The position numbers and the translations under genes were made by a program. Shown in pieces: positions 11,001 to 22,722 of a stretch of 64,000 nucleotides of DNA (positions within the stretch are counted from its first letter, which is position 1; each line of letters starts with the position of its first letter). Source of the DNA: Helianthus annuus (Eukaryota > Streptophyta > Magnoliopsida > Asterales > Asteraceae); the NCBI RefSeq assembly GCF_002127325.2, contig NC_035446.2:161355878-161419877 (forward strand), written 5' to 3'. The notes under the pieces are model-generated. The model was not told where the DNA came from, made no database searches, and saw only the letters and a program-made list of their open reading frames with translations.

Positions 11001-11209
11001 TGTGTGCCTATTCGAGTCGGCAAACTCCAAAGAAAGACAGGAAGAAATCAGATATTTTTTGGAACAATTTTCTATATTACTTCCTGCAAATTACAATGAT
11101 TAAATACTAAAAGACTCCACTAACTCATACTTCCACTACTACCCACTAACTCCTAACTTGCTGGAATTAAACGTGCACTTTATTGACCTACTAACAATTA
11201 CCCACTACA
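11001..11209 (-). repeat. Candidate short 5' LTR of the gypsy relic
   Basis: On the minus strand a 209-bp segment runs from TGTAGTGGGTAATTG (11209) to TAGGCACACA (11001) just upstream of the gag start. It is followed by TTTGGTGCTTTCATCA (10981-10996), which could be the PBS. No second copy is in the window, so the limits are a guess from TG...CA ends and position. Confidence 0.4.
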
Positions 11210-11323
11210 TGCATAAGACTGGAAGGTGAGCCGCCACGTCACCCGCCACATCACCCGCCACGTCACCGGAAGTGAGGATGTGCCTAAAGGGGATGGACCA
11301 AGGGGGTGGAGGATGGGGCTAAA

Positions 11324-11358
<35 letters not shown>

Positions 11359-11678
11359 GTATAGTTATGTGTGTGGAGGAGAGGCACGTCGAGCTCATCG
11401 TGGGGAGGACGGAAGGGACGAGCCGGGCCATAGGAGGGCGGTGTTCCGGGCCAGCGCCAGGCCTCGCCGTGCCCCAAACCCACCGGTCTAACTATCTCCT
11501 ATTTTAATGCAGTAACAAAAATGCAGGAAATAAACATGTGCTTCCAATTCCTTTTGATTCAATCCAGCAGCCTCGCAGGCTTCTTCAAAGGCCTCTTGGG
11601 CCTCTTAACCAGCCCATCATCATTTCCCAGCTCCTCCGATTGACCCGAGCCCATATCAAAATGGTTCTGATAAGAAAG
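11210..11678. other. No gene; repeat-rich segment 5' of the TNL relic
   Basis: Contains a GC-rich stretch with repeated CCGCCACRTCACC words (11229-11270), an AT dinucleotide microsatellite (11322-11361) and a further GC-rich stretch to about 11480. It resembles a MITE-like insert but no inverted ends or target duplication could be assigned. The expected TIR domain and P-loop of the TNL gene are not here. Confidence 0.45.
11322..11361. repeat. AT dinucleotide microsatellite
   Basis: About 40 bp of alternating A and T with one short interruption (TACA near 11340). Confidence 0.9.
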
Positions 11679-13945
11679 GTCTCAAGTCCTTACAAGAAAA
11701 GCTTCTGTCAGAAATCTTAACGCAAAAAGATATTCATGTAAAGGATTGTGATGATGGAATGCGTCACATTCGGGCAAGACTGAGCCGTAAAAAGGTTCTT
11801 GTTGTTCTTGACGATGTTGATAATAGTAAGCAGCTTCAATTCTTAGCTGGTTCTCATGAATGGTTTGGTCTTGGTAGTAGAATTCTGATAACAACCAGAG
11901 ACAAGCATTTGTTATGTGATGCTCGGGAGAAATATGAACCTGAATTGTTAAGCGAAACAGAAGCTATGGAGCTCTTTAGTAGGCATGCGTTTAAGGCAAA
12001 CATCCCTCCAAAGGAGTATGGGGAGCTATCAGGTGTTTTAGTACGCCATACAGGTTACCTTCCTCTAGCCCTTAAAGTTTTAGGTGCTCGTTTTTGTGGT
12101 AGAAAATTGGATTTTTGGCAAAGCACCTAGAATGTTTTGGCCAAGATACCAAACGAGGATATCAATGGAACTCTAAAGTTAAGTTTTGATGGTTTAAATA
12201 AATTTGAAAAGGAAATATTCATTCACATTGCATGTTTCTTCAAAGGTAAGAAAAGGCATAGTATCACGAGAATTCTTGATAGTTTTAGCTTAGAAGCTGT
12301 AAGTGGAATGACCGTGCTGATTGAAAAATCTCTTTTAACGACTTCTAATGGATATCTTCATATGCATGATTTGATACAAGAGATGGGTCGATTCATTGTT
12401 CGTGATTGTTATTCAAACAACATGGTATGGTGTCCAAAGGAAATCAAAGAAGTAATGACAAAAACCACTGTAAGCCCTATTCTTATAAATGCGTAAACTA
12501 TAATAATGTGGAATTTGGAAGAAATATACCTGAATGCTTTGATTGGTTTATCCTAGAGAATGGAGACAGTTGAAGCCATAGTGGAGACCAAGGGTGATTA
12601 AAACCGCCGTTGCTGTGCAGAAATCTTTAAGTGCATGAAGAAGTTGAGGCTCCTTCAAGTTAGAGGGCATTTCACTTGGACGGAACCTGAATATTTCCCT
12701 AAACAACTAAAATGGCTTAGTTGGATAAGCTACCCATTTAGAATTCTGACAATAACAAGTGATATGAGCGAGCTTGTTGGCCTTGAAATGATGTTTAGTT
12801 GGATAACTCGACTAAAAATAGAGAAAAAGGTATCGGTTTTTTTAGTTTAAAGTTGTCTTTTGACAAGTCTTAAATTGACCTTGCTGTAACAACCATCATC
12901 TATATCTGTCAGGTCATCCTCACCAACCTTAAGTTCATGGATCTACGTCACTCGCAGTTTATAAAGTTTTTTCCAGACGTCTCATTGGCCCCAAATCTTG
13001 AGCGCCTAAATTTGTCATTTTGTGGGTTCTTGGAGCATATTCATGAATCTGTTTTTCTTCACGAAAAGATTATTCACTTAGATTTGAGTTCTTGTACGAA
13101 ACTTACTTGGCTCCCACATTGTATCAAGATGAAATCCCTACAAAGTCTGCATCTTAATTCTTGCGTAAGCTATATTTTTCCAAGAGTCTATGGAGAGATG
13201 GGGAGGTTGTTGGTGTTGAATATGAATGACTGTCATAACATAATCACACTACCATGGTCCATCAGACTTTTGACGGGGCTTACCGTTTTTTCTATGGGTG
13301 TAAGCGGCCCACTAAGACAAATACATGATTATAGGATTACACAACATGTTCCCCGCATTCAGGGTTGCGAACTTTTGGGTTCTTTGAGGACACTAGATCT
13401 AAAAAATAACAACCTTTTTCAGGACGACATCCCTACTGATCTGCATATTTTGTGGCCCTTTTTGGAAGAGTTGGATCTAAGTGAAAACTTGTTCACCTCC
13501 CTACCTGCAAGCATCTCGCTGCTCTCTCGTCTCAAATACCTCAACCTTAGTGACTGTGTGCACCTCAAGGAGCTACCTGAGCTTCCATCACTTATTCAAG
13601 TTCTGAGGGCAGATCGTTTCAGGTCTTTGCAGAAGATTGGAAACTTTTCAAACAAAAACAAGTGGTTGTTTAAGTTCTCACTCTATTACTGTCCCAAACT
13701 CTTAGTGGATCAAGACAGTCAAAGCCACCTTGCTAGTTTCTTGATGCAATCTTTGGTCCAGGTATCTTCTTCATCTCAATTAATCTCTAACTAGTGGTTA
13801 CACTCGCGCTTCGCAGCACGGGATGGACAAATTTAAAAAAAATTGAATGAAAACCTAGACGTAATGGTAAAAATAACGTTAATGGCAGGAATTTAGTCGG
13901 TATCGGTTTTATTTATTACCGTATCCATACATTACTGACACTCGG

Positions 13946-14109
13946 TATTAGTAAATGATTTTCTCTTTATGTATAGTTATTATGTATTTATTCTCTTTCC
14001 TGATTTATTGTTGATCTCCTCAATCATAGGAGATATTGTTGTACATTTTATCTATAAATACAATTCAAGACCTCTCATAATCCATGAGGTCAATTGACAA
14101 ATATTGACA
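13946..14109 (+). repeat. 5' LTR of the Ale-like element
   Basis: Starts TATTAGTAAATG and ends AATATTGACA. The same TA (instead of TG) start is in the 3' LTR, so the change predates insertion. A TATA-like word is in TATCTATAAATACAATTC near 14050. Confidence 0.93.
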
Positions 14110-14120
14110 TGGTATCAGCC
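14110..14120 (+). promoter_or_regulatory. Primer binding site of the Ale-like element
   Basis: TGGTATCAGCC directly follows the LTR, close to the initiator tRNA-Met PBS. Confidence 0.85.
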
Positions 14121-14249
14121 TTTCTTCTCTAAAAAAACCTCACCTTTTTCTCTTTTCTCTTTCCTGGACCACCGTTCACCTTTTCTTCCTCTTTTGTTAT
14201 AGCTGAAACAACCTCTTCTTCCTTCTCCATCAATACCCTTTTACATCTT

Positions 14250-17200
14250 ATGTCTACCAAACTCACTTCAGACAATTATCTGATATGGCGAGACAACATT
14301 CAACCCCTGTTCGCCTCTTTACAACTATTGAAGCACATTGACGGCTCCTCTTCCTCTCCTTCTAAAACCATTACTGTTGAAGACAAAGCTGTCTCAAACC
14401 CTGATTATGCTAAATGGGCCGATTCTGAACAGCAGGCTATTCTTCTTCTTAAATCTTCCCTTTCTGAACAAGCAGCCGCTGAGGTAATCGGTATCACTAA
14501 TGCTCGGCAGATCTGGGTTGCCCTTGAAGCAGCCTACAGCAACTCTTCGGTTGAACGCATTCATGTGTTGCGTGATTCTCTTCGTCAACTCACTAAAGGT
14601 ACCTCTTCGGTCAGTGATTTCAGTCACAAATTTAAAAATTTATGTGATCAATTGGCTGCAATAGGACATCCTGTTGCAGAGATTGACAAAACTCATTGGT
14701 TTCTTTGTGGTTTGGGACCATCTTATGAGACTTTTTCGACTTCGATTCGAGCCAACACACCGACCTTACCATTTCGTGAATTAGTCAACAAGACTGAAAG
14801 TCAGGAACTTTTTTTGAAATCTCTCCATGGCTCGCCTGCCCCTGTTGCCTTTCACGCTCAACAGAATCGGTCCTCTTCTTTTCAGCAGGGCAGGGGCCGC
14901 GGATCTGGATCTCGAGGCTCTGGATCTCGAGGTGTTTATGCTAGTGGCAGGGGTCGCGGATCTGCTCGTAGGCCTCCTCACTGCCAACTTTGTCGCACTA
15001 ATGGGCATTATGCCTCTTCATGTCCTAACTTGCATGCTTATGCCAATCAAACTGCACCCACTGATGAATCTTTGGCAAAGGCCTTTCATGCTCAATGCCA
15101 TGTGACTGAGAATGGCCCCGACTGGAATGCTGACTCGGGTGCTACCGATCACATGGCCCCTGAATGTGCAGATCTAAATCAGACAACCCCATATCCAGGT
15201 ACATCTCAGGTTATGTTTGGTGATGGTAACAAACTTCCTATTACTCATATTGGTTCCACTGTTATTTCCAATAATATTCCTCTCAAGGATGTTTTGGTTA
15301 TTCCTAATCTTAAAAAGCGTCTCTTATCAGTAAGCAAATTAACCACGGACTATCCTGTAGATGTATTGTTTTCTCAACCATTCTTTACTATTCAGGATCG
15401 GCAAACAAAACAGGTACTCGCTAGAGGCAGCTGTGTCAATTGTCTTTATGTGCTCAAGAATGAACCACAAGCTCTCGTTGCTACTGGAGTGTCGAATAAA
15501 GATTCTTTTGAACTTTGGCATGCTCGTTTAGGACATGTCTCATTTGATATTATTTCACGTTTAAATAAATTGGGTGTTTTGTCTATTACGTCTTTGTTAC
15601 CCAAACAAATTATTTGCACTCCGTGTCAACTTGCAAAAGGACAAAGGTTATCTTTTAATGTTAATGTTAAGCGTGCCGCTTATCCTTTAGATTTGATACA
15701 TTGTGATTTATGGGGCCCTGCACCTATTTCCTCTACGGATGGTTTTCGCTATTATGTGGCTTTTCTTGATGATTTTTCCAGGTTCACTTGGCTATATCCG
15801 CTCAAATCTAAAACAGACTTTTATTCTGTTTTACCTATTTTTATTAATCTTTTTCAAACACAATGTTCAAGAAAAATAAAAGTGTTCCAAAGTGATGGTG
15901 GTGCAGAATTTGTAAACCACCGGGTGCGTAAAATTTTTGAGGATAATGGCACTTTTCATCACCTTTCGTGCCCGTATACACCGCAACAAAATGGTCGAGC
16001 AGAACGGAAGCATCGTCACATTGTTGAAACCGGACTTGCAGTGTTATTTAATGCCCATATTCCAGCATGTTACTGGGTCGATGCTTTTATCTCAGCAACC
16101 TTTATCATTAATCGCTTACCCACACCATTATTGGATAACAAGTCTCCGTTTCAATTAATTTTCAATCAACATCCTCAATATGGTAATTTTCGGGTATTCG
16201 GATGTCAAGTGTTCCCATGTTTACGTGATTATTCAAAACACAAACTGGAACCACGCAGCATTCCTTGCATTTTTCTTGGGTACAGCTCTCAATATAAAGG
16301 ATATCGTTGTCTTGATGCTTCCACTTCGCGTGTGTTTATTAGTCGTCATGCAAGATTTAATGAGTCGGTTTTTCCATTTAATGGATCCGCCTCCAACTCG
16401 GATCTCTCCAATTTGGAGCTCATATCCTTCATTGATGACATTCTTCAACCAACTACAACACCTGTTGCACAATCTCATATTTCGACACCTGCCCCTATTG
16501 CACCTCCTGCCCCATCTTCTTGCACCTTATGCAAACATCCTACTGATGGACCAACAACTTAGCCCAATACATCACCTTTGGCCCAACCTGATGACCACAC
16601 CCCAAACTCTCCAGCCCCACATCACCCTACACCACCTACGGCCCAATCTATTCCTTCCCCACAATCCTCCGCCCAACCTCTTTCACCTCCAACTACTGAC
16701 CCGCATCCTCACACCATTCCCTCTTCCACCGAACCACCACCACCTATTCCGCCCACCTCCTCCACTCATCCAATGACCACCCGATCCAAGGCCGGTATTT
16801 TCAAACCAAAACACCAAGCGGATTTTGCTTCTCTAGAAACTCATCGCCTTCACCAAGCCTTACTCTCAGCCAAAGAACCAAAGGGTGTCAAAACTGCATT
16901 GAAAGATCCTCAATGGCTGGCCGCTATGCATGACGAGTTAGAGGCATTGAAAATCAATCATACGTGGACCTTGGTACCACAACCATCTTCAGCAAATGTT
17001 GTTGGTTCAAAATGGGTGTATCGTATTAAATATCATTCGGACGGTACCATTGAGCGCTACAAAGCACGCTTAGTTGCTCAAGGTTTTACTCAGATTCCGG
17101 GACTGGACTTCTCTCACACTTTCAGTCCAGTTATCAAATCCTCCACGGTGCGTATCGTTTTGTCTCTTGCTGTCTTAAACTCCTGGAAATTACATCAGCT

Positions 17201-18407
17201 AGATGTTAAGAATGCCTTTTTAAATGGTAATCTAAATGAAACAGTCTTTATGGAACAACCTCCTGGTTTTGTCGATCCGCAATTTCCGAATCACGTGTGT
17301 AAGTTATCCAAAGCTCTCTATGGTTTGAAACAAGCCCCACGTGCTTGGTTTCAACGTTTAAGTACTTGTCTCTCAGCTTATGGATTTACATGTAGTCGCG
17401 CTGACACTTCTCTCTTTGTTTTTACTCGTGGGCCATGTATTATGTATTTGCTCGTCTATGTTGACGATCTTATACTTACCGGTAATGATGACAGTGTTGT
17501 CGCCTCATTTATTTCTCACTTAAATACGGAATTTGCCATCAAATATCTTGGTGATCTAAGTTATTTTCTCGGCCTTGAGGTATCCTATACTGAAAATGGG
17601 TTATTTCTAACTCAATCCAAGTATGCAAGGGACATTCTTCTTCGTGCGGACTTACTTGACTCTAAGCCGGTTAGCACTCCTCTGGCTCCACTTATCTCCT
17701 TCACGTCTGATGGATTGCCGTTTTCTGATCCTACTTTGTATCGATCTCTGGTTGGTGCACTTCAGTACTTGACTATCACCTGACCAGATTTATCTTATGC
17801 TGTGAATCAAGTTTCTCAATTTCTACATGCTCCGACGACTGATCACTTTCAATCCGTCAAACGCATACTCAGATATGTTAAAGGGACACTTGCTTATGGC
17901 CTCACCTTTACTCGCCCTCACAAAAGTTCTCTTGTTGGGTACTCTGATGCGGACTGGGCTCGTTGTTTGGAGACACGTAGGTCCACTTATGGCTATTCTA
18001 TTTTCTTGGGAGGTAATCTTGTGTCCTGGAGTGCTAAGAAGCAACCTACTATGTCCAGATCCAGTTGTGAGTCTGAATATAGAGCAATGGCTAACACGGC
18101 TGCAGAGATGATCTGGATCACTCATCTTCTTCGTGAATTACGAGCCTTGCCACCAGATCGACCTACTATCCTTTGTGATAATAAGAGTGCGTTGTTTATG
18201 ACACAAAATCCAGTGGCACATAAAAGAGCAAAACACATTGACTTGGATTATCATTTTGTCCGGGAGCTTGTTACATCAGGAAAGTTATACACAAAATTTG
18301 TTCCGGCCAATCTTCAGGTGGCTGATATTTTCACCAAAAGTCTTCCGCGTGCCCAATTTGAGCAGTTCGTACGTTACTACGTCTCGGACCGCCACCGTTT
18401 CGATTGA
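14250..18407 (+). pseudogene. Ale-like gag-pol polyprotein with two nonsense codons
   Basis: One frame from ATG 14250 to TGA 18407 (1385 codons) broken only by TAG at 16560-16562 and TGA at 17781-17783; no frameshift. Domains in order: UBN2-type gag; CCHC knuckle CQLCRTNGHYASSC at about 245; protease DSGA at 295; GAG-pre-integrase (LWHARLGH); integrase with Asp 486, Asp 549 and Glu 585; RT with [20 protein letters not shown] and YVDD (Asp 1072/1073); RNase H with YSDADW (Asp 1233) and a terminal DIFTKSLPRAQFE. Both stops fit single C-to-T changes (CAG to TAG, CGA to TGA). In an intact copy the product would package, cleave, copy and integrate the element. Confidence 0.95.
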
Positions 18408-18413
18408 AGGGGG

Positions 18414-18576
18414 TATTAGTAAATGATTTTCTCTTTATGTATAGTTATTATGTATTTATTCTCTTTCCTGATTATTGTTGATCTCCTCAATCATAGGAGA
18501 TATTGTTGTACATTTTATCTATAAATACAATTCAAGACCTCTCATAATCCATGAGGTCAATTGACAAATATTGACA
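18414..18576 (+). repeat. 3' LTR of the Ale-like element
   Basis: Preceded by the purine tract GAAGGGGG. Matches the 5' LTR except for one missing T in the GATTTATTG word. Confidence 0.93.
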
Positions 18577-19785
18577 CTCGGTATAGTAACCGAAAGAGAA
18601 AACCCAAAAATAAAGTCGCCCGAAAGGATTTGGACACGTGTTTTGAGTCGAATGAAAACGATAAAAACAAATTCAGTAAGTCGTTGTGCCGGACTATAGA
18701 TCTGGTGGAAGGTACGACGTTGAAACGACACACGGTTAAGTAAATACGTCTAAAGTCAGCTTCAATTATAATAAGTTAAATAAAAAATAATTAAACGTAT
18801 AAAAAAGATGAAAGAAAAAAAATATCGGTTATAAAAGAAGAAAATTACGTTATTAAACTTCAAGGGCCGTATATTAACTCTTTTAAAGTTCAAGGATATA
18901 GACATAAATTGGTTAAAGTAAAATAATTATTAAAGTTAGGAACCGTATGATATCTCTATTAAAGTTTAGGGGTAGAAACATAAATTGATAAAAGAAAAAA
19001 GATTTGATTAAAGTGTAAGGGGTGCAAGTGTAAATACTTAAAGTGCAGTGGTGCAAGTGTATAAGTTAAATAAAAGAATTAAAAAACGTTACTTTAGCGC
19101 CGATTTGATGGACGCTACACTAGCCACTTGTTGTTTAATAATATTTATATTATGTGCATAATGAGAATCTTGTAGTACACTTAACTAAGGATGTTGTTCG
19201 CTGATGCAGGAATGTGCTGCTGTGAATCATCGATTAAGTATCACAATTCCTGGAAGCAAAATACCTGAGTGGTTTAGCAACCAACGCTTGGGTAACACGA
19301 TCACACTAAAGTTACCACAAAATTGTATGACGGAAATGACAGGCCTGGCCTTATGCTGTCGCGTTTTACCACCATTAGACAAATTGACGACATTCCGTAA
19401 AATCAATTTCAAAGTGTCAGGTGAGGAAAGTTCGATTGGTAAGGTAGCAGCATGTACAGCAAAAAGCGCCGATGTTGTGTGGACTGGATATCTGCCAGTT
19501 GATATCCTTGGGAATCTATGTCATGGTTTAGAATCTGAAGATCTTATCATAACTTTTGAAGATGGTGTTGTGGAATGCGGGGTGTGTGTTGTGTACCAAG
19601 ATAATATCAAACCGATGACAAGAAGTGGATCATGGATCCCAGATTTTGATGAGGTGAGGAGGATTGATCATGAAAGTACAAGTAGTGAGGACTGGCATCA
19701 TGGAAGATTGTCCAAACCGACTTTTTACTTCGACAATACAAAAATTGGAGACCACAAAACTGTTGAAGTATGGGGCAATGTTTGA

Positions 19786-20147
19786 TGACATAATTTCTGT
19801 TATATTATATGTCAGGGCTTTGGGGAATCAAGATGACCAAAATTTAACAAGATATAAGACTTCCTTTGTTTAGAGAGATAGAGCCAAATGATTCGTTTAT
19901 ATATTAATTAATAATTAAAAAAAAGAAATTAAACAACACTCGCCTCCGTCCACCTCCTCACCCGCCGATCACGCCCAAGAGGGGCTGTGCTCCATGCCCC
20001 CATGCCTACGTGGCATGGGCACCGGCCCCCTTTCACCCTCATAACAAATACTCTTATCTGAAGATCTTATTTTATTTGATCTTTAATTTAGTGGTCAGGG
20101 TTTTGTGAACAAACCAATTAATAAAGTTAATGCATGTACCCTTAGGC
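19786..20147. other. No gene; 3' flank of the TNL relic
   Basis: AT-rich 3' flank followed by a C-rich segment (19935-20040) similar in style to 11226-11480, perhaps the same repeat family. Nothing coding seen. Confidence 0.5.
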
Positions 20148-20163
20148 ACTTAGCCCAGAAATT

Positions 20164-21732
20164 TCTCGCATGGCATCCATTCTTGAGTGCAAAGCGGGAA
20201 CTCTTCTGTTTATCTACCTTGGCCTCCCGGTGGGAGCCAACATGGGGCTAGTAAAAAATTGGAGGCCCGTTGTGGAGCGTTTCGAAAACAAACTCTCCCT
20301 TTGGAAAGCAAGAATGCTATCTTTTGGCGGGAGGGTGACATTGATAAAAGCCGTGCTAGGTAATCTTCCCACATACTATTTCTCGCTTTTCAATGCTACG
20401 GTAGAAATACTTAAAAGGCTGGAAAAAATTAGACGTAAATTTCTATGGGGCGGGTGCCTTGACAACAACAAAATTTGTTGGGCGCCTTGGTTCAAAGTGG
20501 TTGCGCCGATAGAACAAGGGGGGTTGGGCATTGGAAGTTTAGCTTCTACAAACAAAGCACTTATGGTGAAGTGGAATGTTAGATTCAAAAACGAGCCGTC
20601 ACAACTTTGGGCGCGAGTCATATCAGCTATACATCAAGGTGTAAAACTTCCTTCCTTTATCCCTCTAAAAAGCTCGATTGGTGGGGTTTGGAAAAGTATT
20701 GTAAACATGGGTCGAAAGTCGGAGAACAACTTGATTATTATAAAAAATAGACTGAAGATTTGTCTAGGAAATGGTGAGAAAACATACTTCTGGTTGGATA
20801 ATTGGGCTAGCAATATTCCATTACGGGAACTATTTCCGCGCCTCTTTACCCTCGATCGAGCCAAATACTGCACAGCACGACAGAAATACTCAACTGTCAT
20901 GGGCTGCATCTCATGGAATTTGGGCAGCGTGGAGGCGTCAAACGACTCAATTGCTACCGCTGAAATGGTTGCACTCGTCCAACTGTTGGAAAATCAAAAG
21001 GTTGAAGATACACCAGACGCTTGGTTATGGGATTCAGGTGGACTAAGTGTGGAGTTTCAGGTGTGCGACTTAAGGCGGGAACTCGATAGCATCCAAAAAA
21101 TTCAGGAAACAAAACACCTGAAAGTGGATCAGTTGGATCCCAAAAAAAATAAATTGTTTTTTTATGGAGAGTGGTGTTGGACCGAATACCTACTAGGGAG
21201 GCCTTAATCAAGAGGAGGGTGCAACTACCTTCTAATCGATGTGTCATGTGCAGTCGAGCCCTCGAATCCGCAGATCATCTTTTGATTACTTGTGAATTCG
21301 CTCAGCAAGTGTGGACTGCGGTTTCTCTTTGGCTAAAAATTCCTCTTCCGAGGTTCCTTTTAAGCGTGGTGGAGCTTTTGGAATTCGTTGGAAGTCTCCG
21401 GATAACAGAAAACAGGAAGAAGGCAATTTATTCGGTGGTGGCCGATGTATGTTGGTCTCTATGGTTGGCTCGAAATGATACAATTTTCAAAAACAAGGTG
21501 TATCAGGTCTTTAAACTAATGGGGGATATCAAAGCCTTAGCATTCCTGTGGGTTACCTCAAGGGCGGCATCGATTAAAATGGACTGGAAGACCTGGTGTG
21601 ATTTTAGGTTGTAGTTGTGTTTCTTGTTATATTTTCCTCTTTTATCTTCTCTGTACTCTTTTTCATGCTTGAGCATCTTGCTTAAGCATGTTTTCCTTGT
21701 TTTATAAAATTGCCGCCTTCAAAAAAAAAAAA
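20164..21732 (+). mobile_element. 5'-truncated L1-type LINE
   Basis: Perfect 16-bp target duplication (20148-20163 and 21733-21748, beginning ACTTAGCCCAG), a 3' poly-A tract at 21720-21732 and the end of a LINE ORF2. The 5' truncation and long target duplication are typical of target-primed reverse transcription. Confidence 0.95.
20170..21614 (+). pseudogene. LINE ORF2 C-terminal part (RT end and zf-RVT)
   Basis: 20170-21207 encodes the region after the RT core (YLGLPVGANMG, LSFGGRVTLIKAVL, RRKFLWGG, GLGIGSL). The frame then shifts at a poly-T tract near 21160 and resumes at about 21171-21614 with the zf-RVT zinc-binding domain (DRIPTREALIKRRV; Cys-rich CVMCSRALESADHLLITC; CWSLWLARND). Endonuclease and the RT catalytic centre are missing because of 5' truncation. 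Non-functional. Confidence 0.93.
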
Positions 21733-21748
21733 ACTTAGCCCAGAAATT

Positions 21749-22254
21749 ACATGCATTTTGTGTCCAGTATCTCCAACCTAATAGTGTCCATGGACCATGA
21801 CTAACTAGTTAAGAGTTATCCAACTCACGGAGCTTAAAGTATAGGCCCAACCTTTTTCTGGGCTGCAAAAAGGCCCAACTTTTTCTGGGCTGCTTTCTCA
21901 GCAAAGCGTAAGAGCAACTCAGCAAGTCATAATGTCTTATTTTCCAAATTAAAAAGCCAGGAAGAAGAAAAAAGAGTTTAGAAATTCTCGGCACTAATAT
22001 TACGAACCTGTCTACACCTTCATCATTATTTTGTAATATCATGTAGGTGATTATCGAATTTTAGTATCATCTAAGTCATTTTTTAGTTTATTTAAGTTTA
22101 GTTGAATTTACTTACCACGAAAGTGAAATCATAATAAATATCAATACAAGCTATAACGTATGCAGTACACACTTATTTGAGACTATGCTTTATGACATCA
22201 ATGAGCCCGGTAGTCCGAACCCTGGATGCCCCCTAGTGACCATGGGGTTTCAAG
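21749..22254. other. No gene; short tandem duplication
   Basis: A word of about 27 bp containing GGCCCAACTTTTTCTGGGC occurs twice in tandem at about 21844-21895. Otherwise AT-rich with no coding signal. Confidence 0.5.
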
Positions 22255-22714
22255 CATAGTTATTAAAGGTGTTACGCATTCAAGGCGCAAAGGCCTCGCT
22301 TGAGGCCTAGGCGCAAGATGTAAAAAAAACAAGGACCTGAAAAAAGAAAAGCGTACGACGGAAAAAAAAATATATATTATGTATTAGAAAAATAATAAAA
22401 TCTTCATATAAAATAAACAAAAGCTATTATATAACATTAAATAACATATTTTTAGTACCGGAAGTTCTAAAATATTTAGTGTACTAGTGTAGAAAAGTAG
22501 TTTGCCTTAAATAAAAGTAGAAACCTAGCTAGAATTTTGCCGGAATTTAGAGAACTTGGCTAGAAAATATCGGAAATCTAGGAATCCTGTCGAAATTTGC
22601 ATTGAACCATCACCTGGAGAATTAAAGTGCAATTCTCTCGACTTAATGCACAATTGGCTCGCCTCGCCTGGAAAATGGGCCTAGGCACAAGAGGCGATGA
22701 CATTAACAACTATT
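22255..22714. mobile_element. hAT-type MITE, 460 bp
   Basis: 8-bp target duplication GTTTCAAG (22247-22254 and 22715-22722) and imperfect inverted ends (CATAGTTATTAAAGG and reverse complement of CATTAACAACTATT). GGCCTAGGCGC-like words near both ends. No ORF. Confidence 0.8.
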
Positions 22715-22722
22715 GTTTCAAG

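Larger units (their letters stand above)
13946..18576 (+). mobile_element. Near-complete Ale/Retrofit-like Ty1/copia retrotransposon
   Basis: Flanked by a perfect 5-bp target duplication CTCGG (13941-13945 and 18577-18581). Short LTRs (164 and 163 bp) differ by what looks like a single 1-bp indel, so insertion was recent. PBS, one-frame gag-pol and a purine tract (18406-18413) are all present. It sits in the last intron of the TNL relic, same orientation. The short LTR and single compact polyprotein suggest the Ale/Retrofit lineage, which is inference. Confidence 0.95.
11679..19785 (+). pseudogene. TIR-NBS-LRR resistance gene relic with C-JID tail
   Basis: Exons in one phase: 11679-12469, 12557-12829, 12913-13761, 19210-19785, all with GT-AG introns. 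The first begins inside NB-ARC (GLKSLQEKLLSEIL), so the TIR domain and P-loop are lost. Kinase-2 (KVLVVLDDVD), RNBS-B (GSRILITTRD), GLPL (YLPLALKVLG) and MHD (MHDLIQEMG) motifs are present. Exons 2 and 3 encode leucine-rich repeats (FMDLRHSQ, LERLNLSFCG, LRTLDLKNNN, LEELDLSENL). The last encodes a C-JID domain (ITIPGSKIPEWFSNQ) with its normal stop at 19785. In-frame nonsense codons lie at 12128-12130 (TAG) and 12599-12601 (TAA). The last intron is expanded to 5.4 kb by a copia insertion; the rest of it (18582-19209) is AT-rich with weakly repeated A/G-rich words. Intact TNLs are intracellular immune receptors; this one lacks the nucleotide-binding P-loop and is not functional. Confidence 0.92.

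Noticed and set aside
11198..11507. ORFs containing Tyr-Ile repeats
   Set aside because: They translate an AT microsatellite and GC-rich repeat DNA.
12137..12496. Separate 119-codon gene downstream of the NB-ARC ORF
   Set aside because: It is the in-frame continuation of the same NB-ARC exon after a nonsense codon at 12128-12130.
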